Shown: positions 5,713 through 13,429 of the stretch, one piece after another
Layout: every line of letters starts with the position of its first letter
How positions within the stretch are numbered: the first letter of the stretch is position 1
Assembly: GCA_938082955.1 (NCBI GenBank)
Contig: CALKDE010000090.1
Coordinates: 1 to 13,498, forward strand
Source of the DNA: an uncultured Pseudomonadales bacterium
GTDB lineage: Bacteria; Pseudomonadota; Gammaproteobacteria; Pseudomonadales; Pseudohongiellaceae
Length of the DNA stretch: 13,498 bases
Reading direction: 5' to 3'
Translations under genes and position numbers: made by a program
The notes under the pieces: generated by a model
What the model was told of the DNA's origin: nothing
The model's input: the letters and a program-made list of their open reading frames with translations, nothing else
Databases searched by the model: none

Positions 5713-7422
5713 CTAGTCAGACGAAACGTCAATATAAGCATAGTTATAATCTACTTCCGGGCCCACTGATCGGCGTCGAAACCCTTTGAGGCGGGGATCC
5801 ACAACAAATGACCAACCCCGTTCATACATCGGCAGCATAGCAACGTCATCATATACCAGCTGTTGAATATTACCGAAGGCATCCATGCGCTCCTTCGGAT
5901 CCAGCGAAGATTGGGCTGTGCGAATATAGCTGTCCATTTCCGGACTGTTATAGCGGCCACGATTATTCAGATTCCAGGACGCAAAAAAATCACCGAAGGT
6001 CAACGCGTCATCATAGTCGGGCCCCCATCCAGCAAGCACGATATCGAAATCCCCAGAGGTCATCTTCGCAAGTCGTTGCTTGAATATTTGAGCGTCTATG
6101 CGTATTTCCAAGCCTAGCCGCTTACGAAAGAGTTCCTGATAATATGCCGAAGCAACCAGAGATACAGGGGTGTCGCCTGAAAGCATTACGATAGGTGGAA
6201 ATTCATCAACGCCCAGTTCCTGCTTTGCTAGTTCTAGGTGATGTCGCGCTTTCTCCAGATCCATATGGTGTTCCGGTGGTGGGTATTCCTCCCGAAATGG
6301 CCCGTTAACTCCCTGGATCCACACCGGGAAAAGGCTCACAGCTGGCAAGTAACTGGCTTCCTTCAAGGCTTTGTAAACGAGTTCAGAAGATTCATGCGCG
6401 TACATCAGCGCCTTGCGAAAATTCAGGTTATCCGTGACGCGGCCAGGGCGGTGATTGAATTCGAAGAAGAAGACAGTGCCGTCCATAATGCGGTCGATCT
6501 GCCAACGCTCGGCCATGGCGCCGGGTAACATCGGGGAGAGTAATTCGGTTTCGACGATCTGGCCATCCTTAAACAGATTCAGTTTCGCATTGGTGTCGCT
6601 GGTGATATAGGCGACGCGGATCTCGTCAAGAAAACCACGCTTGTCACTCCAGTAATAGGGGTTTTTCTTCCACACCATGGAAGCGCTATGTACCCAATCA
6701 GTGATCATATAAGGCCCGTTATAAACCATCTCGTCTGCATCTGCGCCATAGCGGCCATTGGTGCTGTTGTAGAAGTCTTCGCGAACAGGAAGGAAAGTAA
6801 TAAAGGCGACGAGTTTGTCGAAGTACGGGGTAGGCTGTTCAAATACAACTTCAAGTTGGCGGTCACTGACGGCGCGGACACCGAGCATCTCTTTAGGCAG
6901 TTCCCCGGTATTGACCGCTTCGGCATTCTTGATGGAGTAGAAGATGAATGCATACTGCGAGGCGGTGGCCGGATCCACTACTCGACGCCAGGCAAATTCA
7001 AAATCGTGCGCGGTAACTGGTACACCGTCACTCCATTTCGCATCCTCGCGTAACCAGAATGTCGCGCCATCTGCCCGAATCTCCCAGCGCTCTGCCACAC
7101 CCGGCGTCAGTCGGGCTTCTTCGTCATAGGCAATTAGCCCCTCAAAGGCGTGGGCGAGCACAACGAAACTGGATGCGTCGGTGGAACGGCCCTGATCCAG
7201 CTGAGGCGGTTCTGCCCGCAGTGTAATGGTAACGGCGTTGTTCTCGACATCGATTGCTTGGCCGGTGCTATTGCTACCGAATTGAGCAGCAGCCAAAGAC
7301 AGGATGTAGACGAGCACGGACAGGCTGATGACCGCATACAGCGCGTAAAGGGCGAGTTGTTTTTCCGCAGAACGGGTGAAACTGTCGTCGCCTTCAATTG
7401 CCCTGGAATTCGTCTCGGCCAT
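5713..7422 (-). CDS. Peptide ABC transporter substrate-binding protein (SBP_bac_5/OppA type), N-terminally membrane-anchored
   Basis: Periplasmic solute receptor for the downstream importer, 569 residues from the ATG at 7422. The SBP family 5 fold is clear: LRAEPPQLDQGRSTDASSF, HAFEGLIAYD, LTPGVAERWEI, FWLREDAKWSDGVPVTAHDF, YNGPYMITDW, NPYYW, and later LAGWGPDYDDALTFGDFF. The overall pattern is OppA-like. The N-terminus has no lipobox Cys and no obvious cleavage site. It has about 21 polar residues, then a helix at about 22-46 (LALYALYAVISLSVLVYIL and onward), which suggests an uncleaved signal anchor with a cytoplasmic tail. The start is set by AGGAGAAAGGC directly before ATG 7422; an ATG at 7515 would run through the intergenic hairpin. 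Substrate specificity cannot be read from sequence; peptides are the default guess. Confidence 0.93.
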   Translation of the reverse strand: MAETNSRAIEGDDSFTRSAEKQLALYALYAVISLSVLVYILSLAAAQFGSNSTGQAIDVENNAVTITLRAEPPQLDQGRSTDASSFVVLAHAFEGLIAYDEEARLTPGVAERWEIRADGATFWLREDAKWSDGVPVTAHDFEFAWRRVVDPATASQYAFIFYSIKNAEAVNTGELPKEMLGVRAVSDRQLEVVFEQPTPYFDKLVAFITFLPVREDFYNSTNGRYGADADEMVYNGPYMITDWVHSASMVWKKNPYYWSDKRGFLDEIRVAYITSDTNAKLNLFKDGQIVETELLSPMLPGAMAERWQIDRIMDGTVFFFEFNHRPGRVTDNLNFRKALMYAHESSELVYKALKEASYLPAVSLFPVWIQGVNGPFREEYPPPEHHMDLEKARHHLELAKQELGVDEFPPIVMLSGDTPVSLVASAYYQELFRKRLGLEIRIDAQIFKQRLAKMTSGDFDIVLAGWGPDYDDALTFGDFFASWNLNNRGRYNSPEMDSYIRTAQSSLDPKERMDAFGNIQQLVYDDVAMLPMYERGWSFVVDPRLKGFRRRSVGPEVDYNYAYIDVSSD

Positions 7423-7523
7423 GCCTTTCTCCTGATTGAGTTCGAGAATACCCCAGCCCTTTGTATACGACAAGCAACTGATTCCGCCGAAAATATCCAG
7501 ATACTTTTTGATCATTTCCAGCA

Positions 7524-7594
7524 GATCAAAGGAGAGATCAAAGGGGTCAGAGCACTTTGGCTTTGACGAATTCTCTGGGTCAAATTATCGTGAC
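7524..7594. repeat. Intergenic hairpin with RAYT-type ggggtcagag motif, plus a 9-bp direct repeat
   Basis: In the 183-nt gap between the oxidoreductase and the binding protein, gatcaaagg occurs twice (7524-7532 and 7536-7544). It is followed by ggggtcagag (7543-7552), the same 10-mer found in the 28-bp repeats at 1055-1082 and 1332-1359. A 7-bp stem with one G-T pair can form between gtcagag (7546-7552) and ctttgac (7561-7567) around an 8-nt loop. A second, weak complementarity links 7546-7559 to 7581-7594 (9 of 14). It may be a degenerate REP-type unit of the same family as the flanks of the RAYT remnant. It could separate expression of the oxidase from the transporter genes. Confidence 0.5.
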
Positions 7595-7605
7595 TTTTTT
7601 GGCTT

Positions 7606-8916
7606 CTATTCGGTAACACACCTAGCCGGGTCGCTCTGTGTGAGCACCCCGCTCATGTGCCCAGTATGAATATACTCTGCTACCAATTTACCTGCCATCG
7701 GTCCGCGGCCGAAGCCAGACGAAGCTAGGCCGCTGACAATAAATAAATTATCTCGCAGCGGTATTTTGCCAATGATCGGTGCGCCGTCCAGTGAAAAAGG
7801 CATCATCCCAGACCATGTGCGGGCAATGGGAAGAGTAGTAAGCACAGGGATCACCTCTGCTGCATGGCCACGATTTATTTCGATGCCTGCTGGATCAGGA
7901 TTCAAGATGTAACCCAAACTTTCGCGATCGCCGCCGAAGATGATCTCGCCATTCTTGCGCTGTCGACCATAAAGGTGCCGAGTCGAGCGGTTAGTATTTT
8001 TATGAGTAAGGTTCGGCGGTGTAACGTCATCCGAACCGTTGTTCCGGCTCCAGGCAACACTGGATTCAGCAGAACCGATGGTGTTAAAAATCCGTGGGGG
8101 CAAACTCTTCGTAGCCCACATTTGACCGCGTATCGGCACGATTGGTATGTTGAGTCCCAACATCTTTCCAACCGGGCCACACCAAGCTCCAGTTGCCAGA
8201 ACCAACGTCTGACAGCGATACTCACCTGTCTGTGTCTGCAGAGAATAGCCGCCGCGAGATTGCGGCGTGATGGCGATGACATTCTGTCCGGTATGAATCT
8301 TCGCCCCTGCCATTTCAGCGGCGTGAGCAAATGCCCGAGTTGACTTCACCGGATCGGCCTGGCCGCGCTGAGACGTATGGACATAACCTAGCAACTCGCC
8401 ATTGGCTTGGGGCTCGAGTGCGAGAGCTTCCTGAGGCGAGAGCAGCTCGATCTCATAACCGCCAGAACGTAGAGAGGCCACTTGATCTTGGTAGTACTCG
8501 TATTGCGCCTCGTTATGAATGGCAGTCATCGTACCTGACATGCGAAATTCCATGTCGTAGCCTAGGTCGATCTGCATGTGCCTAAATATCTCTACGCCAC
8601 CGGCAGTCAGGTAAGACAGCAAATTAGGATTATTGCCCCAGCCATTTCCCCCGAGGCCGCCCATATTCTGCCCTGACGCCTCGGATGCAATGTCCCCCCT
8701 TTCCAATAACAGCACATCGCGGCCCAGTTCAGCTAAATGCATCGCCGTGGAAGCGCCGGCAATACCACCGCCGATGATAAGGGTTTCGGCTTCATTGACA
8801 GAGTTTTGTGCAGGCAGTTGGCGAGGCAGAAAACCTGCAGCAGCGAGAGCGCCAAACCCAGTAACGACGCGACGTCGGCTGATACCCTTTACATTAGTAT
8901 TTTTATTGTCTGCCAT
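7606..8916 (-). CDS. Tat-exported FAD-dependent oxidoreductase, DAO family (D-amino-acid/glycine/sarcosine oxidase-like)
   Basis: FAD flavoprotein of 436 residues. The N-terminus has a twin-arginine signal, SRRRVVTGFGALAAAGFLP (13-31), with a likely cleavage region near LPAQN, so it should fold with FAD in the cytoplasm and be exported to the periplasm. The Rossmann dinucleotide motif LIIGGGIAGASTAMHLAELG starts at residue 46, followed by LLLERGDIASEASGQNMGG. The DAO pattern continues with VLATGAWCGPVG in the middle and WSGMMPFSLDGAPIIGKIP plus FIVSGLASSGFGRGPMAGKLVAEYI at the C-terminus. Family members oxidise the C-N bond of amino acids or N-methyl amines; the actual substrate here is not readable from sequence. 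It is the first gene of the minus-strand set and is followed after 183 nt by the binding-protein gene. The ribosome-binding site (AGGG) is modest. It diverges from the permease gene at 9322. Confidence 0.92.
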   Translation of the reverse strand: MADNKNTNVKGISRRRVVTGFGALAAAGFLPRQLPAQNSVNEAETLIIGGGIAGASTAMHLAELGRDVLLLERGDIASEASGQNMGGLGGNGWGNNPNLLSYLTAGGVEIFRHMQIDLGYDMEFRMSGTMTAIHNEAQYEYYQDQVASLRSGGYEIELLSPQEALALEPQANGELLGYVHTSQRGQADPVKSTRAFAHAAEMAGAKIHTGQNVIAITPQSRGGYSLQTQTGEYRCQTLVLATGAWCGPVGKMLGLNIPIVPIRGQMWATKSLPPRIFNTIGSAESSVAWSRNNGSDDVTPPNLTHKNTNRSTRHLYGRQRKNGEIIFGGDRESLGYILNPDPAGIEINRGHAAEVIPVLTTLPIARTWSGMMPFSLDGAPIIGKIPLRDNLFIVSGLASSGFGRGPMAGKLVAEYIHTGHMSGVLTQSDPARCVTE

Positions 8917-9321
8917 GGTGAACCCTAGGGAAGCAAAGAGAGCAGAGTAACATAAATTGGGACAGCGCTATTTTGGTACGCAAAGGATGAAATGAACGGG
9001 GATAGATTTATTTTTTAGAGTGTCCAAAATACCGGCCGATCCAGAGATGGCAGTCAAAAGCGCCCCTTAAGTTTAGGTGGGAGAAAATAGCCGTATCATG
9101 GAGAACTAGTCAGGATTAGGACGTTCCCAAAGCAGGTAAAACAATATCTCCAGCAAAGGGGGCATAGACTTGGATGAAGATAGCTTTTATTCTACTTAGT
9201 CAGCGTCGTGAAAAGAAGGCTCAGTGACTCTAAAGCTGTCTATGGCGGTTGCACTAAGGTCATTGTGTCCAAAAGAATAAAAAGCAGTTAGTAAGGGAAT
9301 ATTGACTGAAGGGGAAGAAAT
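8917..9321. promoter_or_regulatory. 405-nt divergent intergenic region between the oxidoreductase/ABC set and the amine operon
   Basis: This AT-rich region must carry the promoters for both divergent transcription units. No convincing sigma-70 promoter stands out. The best plus-strand guess is TTGCAC (9249-9254) with AAGAAT (9273-9278), which matches the consensus poorly. The 10-mer gtgtccaaaa occurs twice in direct orientation, at 9020-9029 and 9265-9274, and might be a regulator half-site. No open reading frame of note, tRNA or riboswitch-like structure was recognised. No regulator gene lies within the window beside it. Confidence 0.5.
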
Positions 9322-10764
9322 ATGACGAAGCAAGATCAGAGCTCAGCTGTGGAATACGATGACGTGCCAGCTGACTATCTCGACAAACGGCAGTTAAAAA
9401 AAGGTGCCGCGGGTTGGATTCTGCTAGCGGGTCTGGGTGTGTCTTATGTGATCTCAGGTGATTTTTCTGGTTGGAATTTCGGCCTGGAACAAGGTGGCTG
9501 GGGCGGTATGTTTATCGCTACTGTGTTGATGGCTACCATGTATACGTTTATGATTTTTGGGCTGGCGGAACTGTCTTCTTCTCTTCCTACCGCCGGTGGT
9601 GGTTACAGTTTTGCCCGACGGGCAATGGGTCCTTGGGGAGGGTTTCTCACTGGCACAGCTATCCTGCTTGAGTATACTATTGCGCCGGCTGCCATAGCCG
9701 TTTTTATAGGCGGTTATATAAACGAATTAACTGGCTTTAGTGGCCCTGCTATTTATGCGGGTTTCTATATTGTATTTGTCGGCATACACTTATTCGGTGT
9801 TGGTGAAGCGCTGAAGATCATGATGGTGATCACCAGCATTGCTGTTATTGCGCTATTGGTTTTTGCCATAGGTCTTATCCCTCATTTCGACTATCACAAT
9901 CTTTTCGATATTGCTGTTAACGAGCAGGCCGTTGGTAGCAGTAGTTTCTTGCCGCAGGGTTATGTGGGCATCTGGAGTGCTATTCCCTTTGCAATCTGGT
10001 TGTTTCTAGCTGTCGAAGGCGTACCCCTGGCAGCTGAGGAGACTGCTAATCCTGGCAAAGACATGCCAAAGGGAATTATTACCGCTATGGCAATTCTTCT
10101 TATTTTTGCGGGAGTAGTGCTGGTATTGGCTCCGGGTGTTGCTGGTTCGGAACTAATGAAAGATCATGGCGCACCTCTGGTAGGGGCCTTACAAGTAGCC
10201 TATGGTGAAAATTCAGCTATAGCAACTTTCGTTAATGTGGTTGGTTTGTTTGGGTTAACGGCCAGTTTTTTCTCCATTATTTTTGCCTACTCCAGGCAAG
10301 TGTTTGCGTTATCAAGAGCCGGCTATCTACCCCGGTTTCTATCGGTTACCGGTAGCAGGAAAGTTCCTACATGGTCGCTTATAATTCCTGGCATCATCGG
10401 CTTTGGTTTGTCCTCCACCGGTCAGGGTGATTTGATGATAACCATGGCGGTTTTCGGTGCTACCATCTCCTATGCCCTAATGATGTTGTCACATATTCTG
10501 CTGCGCATTAGGGAGCCAGAATTAGAGCGTCCGTTTCGTACGCCGGGCGGTGTTTTTACCACGGGAGTAGCACTGCTCTTATCCTTGGTAGCATTCGCAT
10601 CCACCTTTGTTGTCAGTCTTGAGTCCGCCCTATGGGCCGGTGTGTTCTATGCTGTACTGCTTGCATACTTTGTTCTCTACAGCCGTCATCATTTAGTCGC
10701 AAAATCTCCAGACGAGGAATTCGCGTTGATAACGGGCGCAGAGAATGAGTTGACTTTGGACTAA
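9322..10764 (+). CDS. APC-superfamily amine permease, ethanolamine permease (Eat) type
   Basis: Inner-membrane secondary transporter of 480 residues with about twelve predicted helices, the usual APC layout. It closely fits the remembered pattern of ethanolamine permeases: YLDKRQLKKGAAGWILLAGL from residue 19, YVISGDFSGWNFGLEQGGWG (42-61), LAELSSSLPTAGGGYSFARR (81-100), GPWGGFLTGTAILLEY (103-118), APAAIAVFIGGY (121-132) and FLAVEGVPLAAEET (228-241). The last motif is the polar segment typical of this branch. The predicted substrate is ethanolamine or a close amino-alcohol; other small amines are possible. A clear ribosome-binding site (AGGGGAAG) precedes the ATG. It is the first gene of the plus-strand operon. 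The GS-like gene begins 51 nt after its stop, which supports a shared role in uptake and glutamylation of the amine. Confidence 0.92.
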   Translation: MTKQDQSSAVEYDDVPADYLDKRQLKKGAAGWILLAGLGVSYVISGDFSGWNFGLEQGGWGGMFIATVLMATMYTFMIFGLAELSSSLPTAGGGYSFARRAMGPWGGFLTGTAILLEYTIAPAAIAVFIGGYINELTGFSGPAIYAGFYIVFVGIHLFGVGEALKIMMVITSIAVIALLVFAIGLIPHFDYHNLFDIAVNEQAVGSSSFLPQGYVGIWSAIPFAIWLFLAVEGVPLAAEETANPGKDMPKGIITAMAILLIFAGVVLVLAPGVAGSELMKDHGAPLVGALQVAYGENSAIATFVNVVGLFGLTASFFSIIFAYSRQVFALSRAGYLPRFLSVTGSRKVPTWSLIIPGIIGFGLSSTGQGDLMITMAVFGATISYALMMLSHILLRIREPELERPFRTPGGVFTTGVALLLSLVAFASTFVVSLESALWAGVFYAVLLAYFVLYSRHHLVAKSPDEEFALITGAENELTLD

Positions 10765-10815
10765 TCCGAGTAGGGCGGTGTCAAAACTAATCTGGCGAAA
10801 TGAAAAGGAGAAAGC

Positions 10816-12186
10816 ATGCTGAATCCTCGATCAGTAAAAACAAATCTTGATGCTAAGAAAATCGTGGAAGAACGCGGGCTCACCCATATTAAAGTTGGTT
10901 TGTTTGATATCGATGGAGTTATGCGCGGAAAGTATATGAGTAAGGATAAGTTTTTTTCCTCTCTTGATAGTGGTTTTGCTTTCTGTGATGTTGTCCTGGG
11001 TTGGGACTCCAATGATCAATTGGTTGATAACGTCGAATATACAGGCTGGCATACCGGTTATCCTGACGCGCCGGCGAGAATTATTGCTAGCAGTTGTCGT
11101 TCCTTACCCTTCGAAGGTGAGATGTTGCTGTTTATCGCTGAATTTGATGGCGAGGCAGAAAAAATATGCCCTCGGGGAATTCTGCAACGCACACTCGCCA
11201 GAGCGTCAGACATGGGCTTTAGTGTATTGGCTGCATTTGAATACGAATTTTTTCTTTTTAACGAAACCCCGCACTCCGTTCGTGAAAAATCCTATCAAAA
11301 CCTGACACCTTTCACTGCGGGTAATTTTGGTTATTCGGTGATCCGAAATTCAGTCCATGGGGAGCTGTATCATAGCTTGCTGCAATTATGTGAGGCTATG
11401 GATATGCCCATTGAAGGCCTGCATACAGAAACCGGGCCTGGAGTTATTGAAGCTGCTTTGGCTTACGACAATGGCAGCGATGCAGCGGATAAGGCTGCCT
11501 TGTTTAAAACCTTTACCAAAGTGTGGGCACAGCGCAGCGATATGATGGCTACGTTTATGGCTAAATGGTCGGCCGAGCACCCTGGTCAGAGTGGCCATAT
11601 TCATATTTCCCTGACAACAAATTCCGGTGAAGCCGCTTTTTTCGATTCTGACAATGACTACAATATGAGTGATACTCAGCGCCATTTTTTAGCTGGGCAG
11701 CAACGGCTTATGCCTGAGTTTTTGGCGATGATAGCGCCCACTGTAAATAGTTATAGCCGGATGGTGCCTGGGCTTTGGGCGCCCCTTGATGCTACCTGGG
11801 GTGTAGAAAACAGAACTACCGCGCTGCGGGTAATACCCGGGTCAGAAAAATCTCAACGCATTGAATACCGCCTTGGTGCAGCCGATGCCAACCCTCACAT
11901 AGCCTTAGCTGCCGCATTGGCATCGGGACTGTATGGAATTGAACATCAGCTCGAGCCCTTGCCTCAAGTAAAAGGCAACGCCTACGAACAAGATCACCCG
12001 GCGGAACTGGCGTTACCCCGCAACTTAATGGAGGCTGCAAACAGGCTTCGACAATCCGGCGCTGCAAAGGAACTGTTTGGTGAGCATTTTGTTGAACACT
12101 TTGCGGCAACCAGAGAATGGGAAGAACGGGAGTTCCGTAAACATGTAAGCGACTGGGAATTATCCCGTTACTTTGAAATTATCTAA
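10816..12186 (+). CDS. Glutamine synthetase-family gamma-glutamyl-amine ligase (candidate gamma-glutamylethanolamide synthetase)
   Basis: GS-fold ligase of 456 residues; such enzymes join glutamate to an amine with ATP. The N-terminal beta-grasp segment has FDIDGVMRGKYMSKDKF (30-46). Catalytic-domain motifs are AAFEYEFFLF (E142, E144), HTETGPGVIEAAL (E205, E212), SGHIHISL (H261, H263), NSYSRMVPGLWAP (N311, R315), WGVENRTTALRVIPG (R333) and RIEYRLGAADANPHIALAAALASG (E350, R352). The C-terminus ends WELSRYFEII, a signature seen in amine-type GS homologues rather than GlnA. The GlnA adenylylation-tyrosine region (NLYDLP) is absent. A strong ribosome-binding site (AAAGGAG) precedes the ATG. Its position between an ethanolamine-type permease and an alcohol dehydrogenase favours an amino-alcohol as the acceptor amine. 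Putrescine, methylamine or isopropylamine-type acceptors cannot be excluded from sequence alone. Confidence 0.9.
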   Translation: MLNPRSVKTNLDAKKIVEERGLTHIKVGLFDIDGVMRGKYMSKDKFFSSLDSGFAFCDVVLGWDSNDQLVDNVEYTGWHTGYPDAPARIIASSCRSLPFEGEMLLFIAEFDGEAEKICPRGILQRTLARASDMGFSVLAAFEYEFFLFNETPHSVREKSYQNLTPFTAGNFGYSVIRNSVHGELYHSLLQLCEAMDMPIEGLHTETGPGVIEAALAYDNGSDAADKAALFKTFTKVWAQRSDMMATFMAKWSAEHPGQSGHIHISLTTNSGEAAFFDSDNDYNMSDTQRHFLAGQQRLMPEFLAMIAPTVNSYSRMVPGLWAPLDATWGVENRTTALRVIPGSEKSQRIEYRLGAADANPHIALAAALASGLYGIEHQLEPLPQVKGNAYEQDHPAELALPRNLMEAANRLRQSGAAKELFGEHFVEHFAATREWEEREFRKHVSDWELSRYFEII

Positions 12187-12256
12187 ACAACGCAGCAACG
12201 ATGATGCAGCAAACAAAGGCAGCGCCGTTGAATTATTAGTCAAAGGGTCCCTGAGC

Positions 12257-13429
12257 ATGAATTTTGATCAATACACAGCCAATTGGAATTATCCAACCAG
12301 TATTCGCCAGGGTGTTGGTAGGGTCATTGAGCTTCCCTCAATTTGTAAGGAACTTGGTTTAAAGCATCCGCTGCTAGTCACCGATCCAGGCCTGGCGCAA
12401 CTACCAATGGTGATGGATGTTGTTGAAAATTGCCGCACGCAAGGTCTAGGCTGTGGTCTGTTTTCCGGAGTTACCAGTAACCCTACACAGGAAAATGTTG
12501 CAGACGGGGTCATAGCCTTTAAGCAAGGTGGGCATGACGGAGTTATCGCCTTTGGCGGTGGCTCTGCGTTAGACGCGGCCAAGGCTATTGCATTGATGGT
12601 GGGCCAAACACGTCCACTTTGGGATTTTGAAGATATTGGTGATAACTGGACTCGGGTGGATGCCGATAACATGGTGCCAGTTATTGCTGTGCCCACGACT
12701 TCGGGCACAGGCTCTGAAGTGGGGCGAGCATCGGTAATCATCGATGAAGCCCATGAAATAAAGCGAATAATTTTCCATCCGGCAATGCTGCCATCTGTGG
12801 TTATTCTAGACGCAAAGCTGACCGTTGGATTACCTGCAAATTTGACAGCGGCTACCGGAATGGACGCTCTGTCGCACGCACTTGAAGCCTATTGCGCACC
12901 CTATTTTCATCCGATGGCTGAGGGCATAGCTTTGGAAGCTATACGCCTGTTAAAAAACAATCTGCTTCGTGCCTATTCAGATGGACAGGATATCGAAGCA
13001 CGCGTGCAAGTCATGACAGCGTCGACTATGGGAGCGACTGCGTTTCAGCGAGGATTGGGTGGCATGCATGCTTTGGCTCATCCTCTGGGCGCAATTTACA
13101 ATAGTCATCACGGTCTGCTCAACGCAATTCTAATGCCCTATGTATTAGTCGCAAATCGCAGCGCGATCGAGACACGTATAGAGCGTCTGTCTCGTTACAT
13201 TGAATTGGAGGACATAGGTTTTGATGGCTTGCTTAGCTGGATTCTTGCGCTTAGAGCAGAGCTGGGAATACCACACACGCTAGCTGAAATTGGAATTAGT
13301 AATGACCGAGCGCAGGAAGTAGGAGCTAAGGCTATTGATGATGCTGCATCTGAAGGTAATCCGATTGCATTTAACGCCGAAAAATATTCAGAAATTTTTT
13401 CAAATAGTGTTCGAGGGAGACTGGAGTGA
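12257..13429 (+). CDS. Iron-containing (group III) alcohol dehydrogenase
   Basis: NAD(P)-dependent dehydrogenase of 390 residues, a standard family length. The nucleotide-binding motif GGGSALDAAK is at 100-109, followed by VPTTSGTGSEVGRASVI (145-161). The metal ligands match the FucO pattern: D203 and H207 in GMDALSHALEAY, then H271 and H285 in MHALAHPLGAIYNSHHG, with the conserved accessory His at 275. Divalent iron is the usual metal. The start is ATG 12257, 70 nt after the GS-like stop; a TTG at 12173 would overlap the GS gene and add 28 residues unlike the family. In this operon the likely job is oxidation of the hydroxyl group of a gamma-glutamylated amino-alcohol, or of the free amino-alcohol, to the aldehyde. 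Its stop overlaps the next gene's GTG. Confidence 0.94.
   Translation: MNFDQYTANWNYPTSIRQGVGRVIELPSICKELGLKHPLLVTDPGLAQLPMVMDVVENCRTQGLGCGLFSGVTSNPTQENVADGVIAFKQGGHDGVIAFGGGSALDAAKAIALMVGQTRPLWDFEDIGDNWTRVDADNMVPVIAVPTTSGTGSEVGRASVIIDEAHEIKRIIFHPAMLPSVVILDAKLTVGLPANLTAATGMDALSHALEAYCAPYFHPMAEGIALEAIRLLKNNLLRAYSDGQDIEARVQVMTASTMGATAFQRGLGGMHALAHPLGAIYNSHHGLLNAILMPYVLVANRSAIETRIERLSRYIELEDIGFDGLLSWILALRAELGIPHTLAEIGISNDRAQEVGAKAIDDAASEGNPIAFNAEKYSEIFSNSVRGRLE

Noticed and set aside
7423..7515. Upstream ATG at 7515 extending the binding protein by 31 residues
   Set aside because: The ATG at 7422 has a good AGGAG sequence directly before it. The extension is unlike a signal sequence and runs into the intergenic repeat region.
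12173..12256. TTG at 12173 as start of the alcohol dehydrogenase
   Set aside because: It would overlap the end of the GS-like gene, and the added residues are polar and unlike the family. The ATG at 12257 gives the usual N-terminus.
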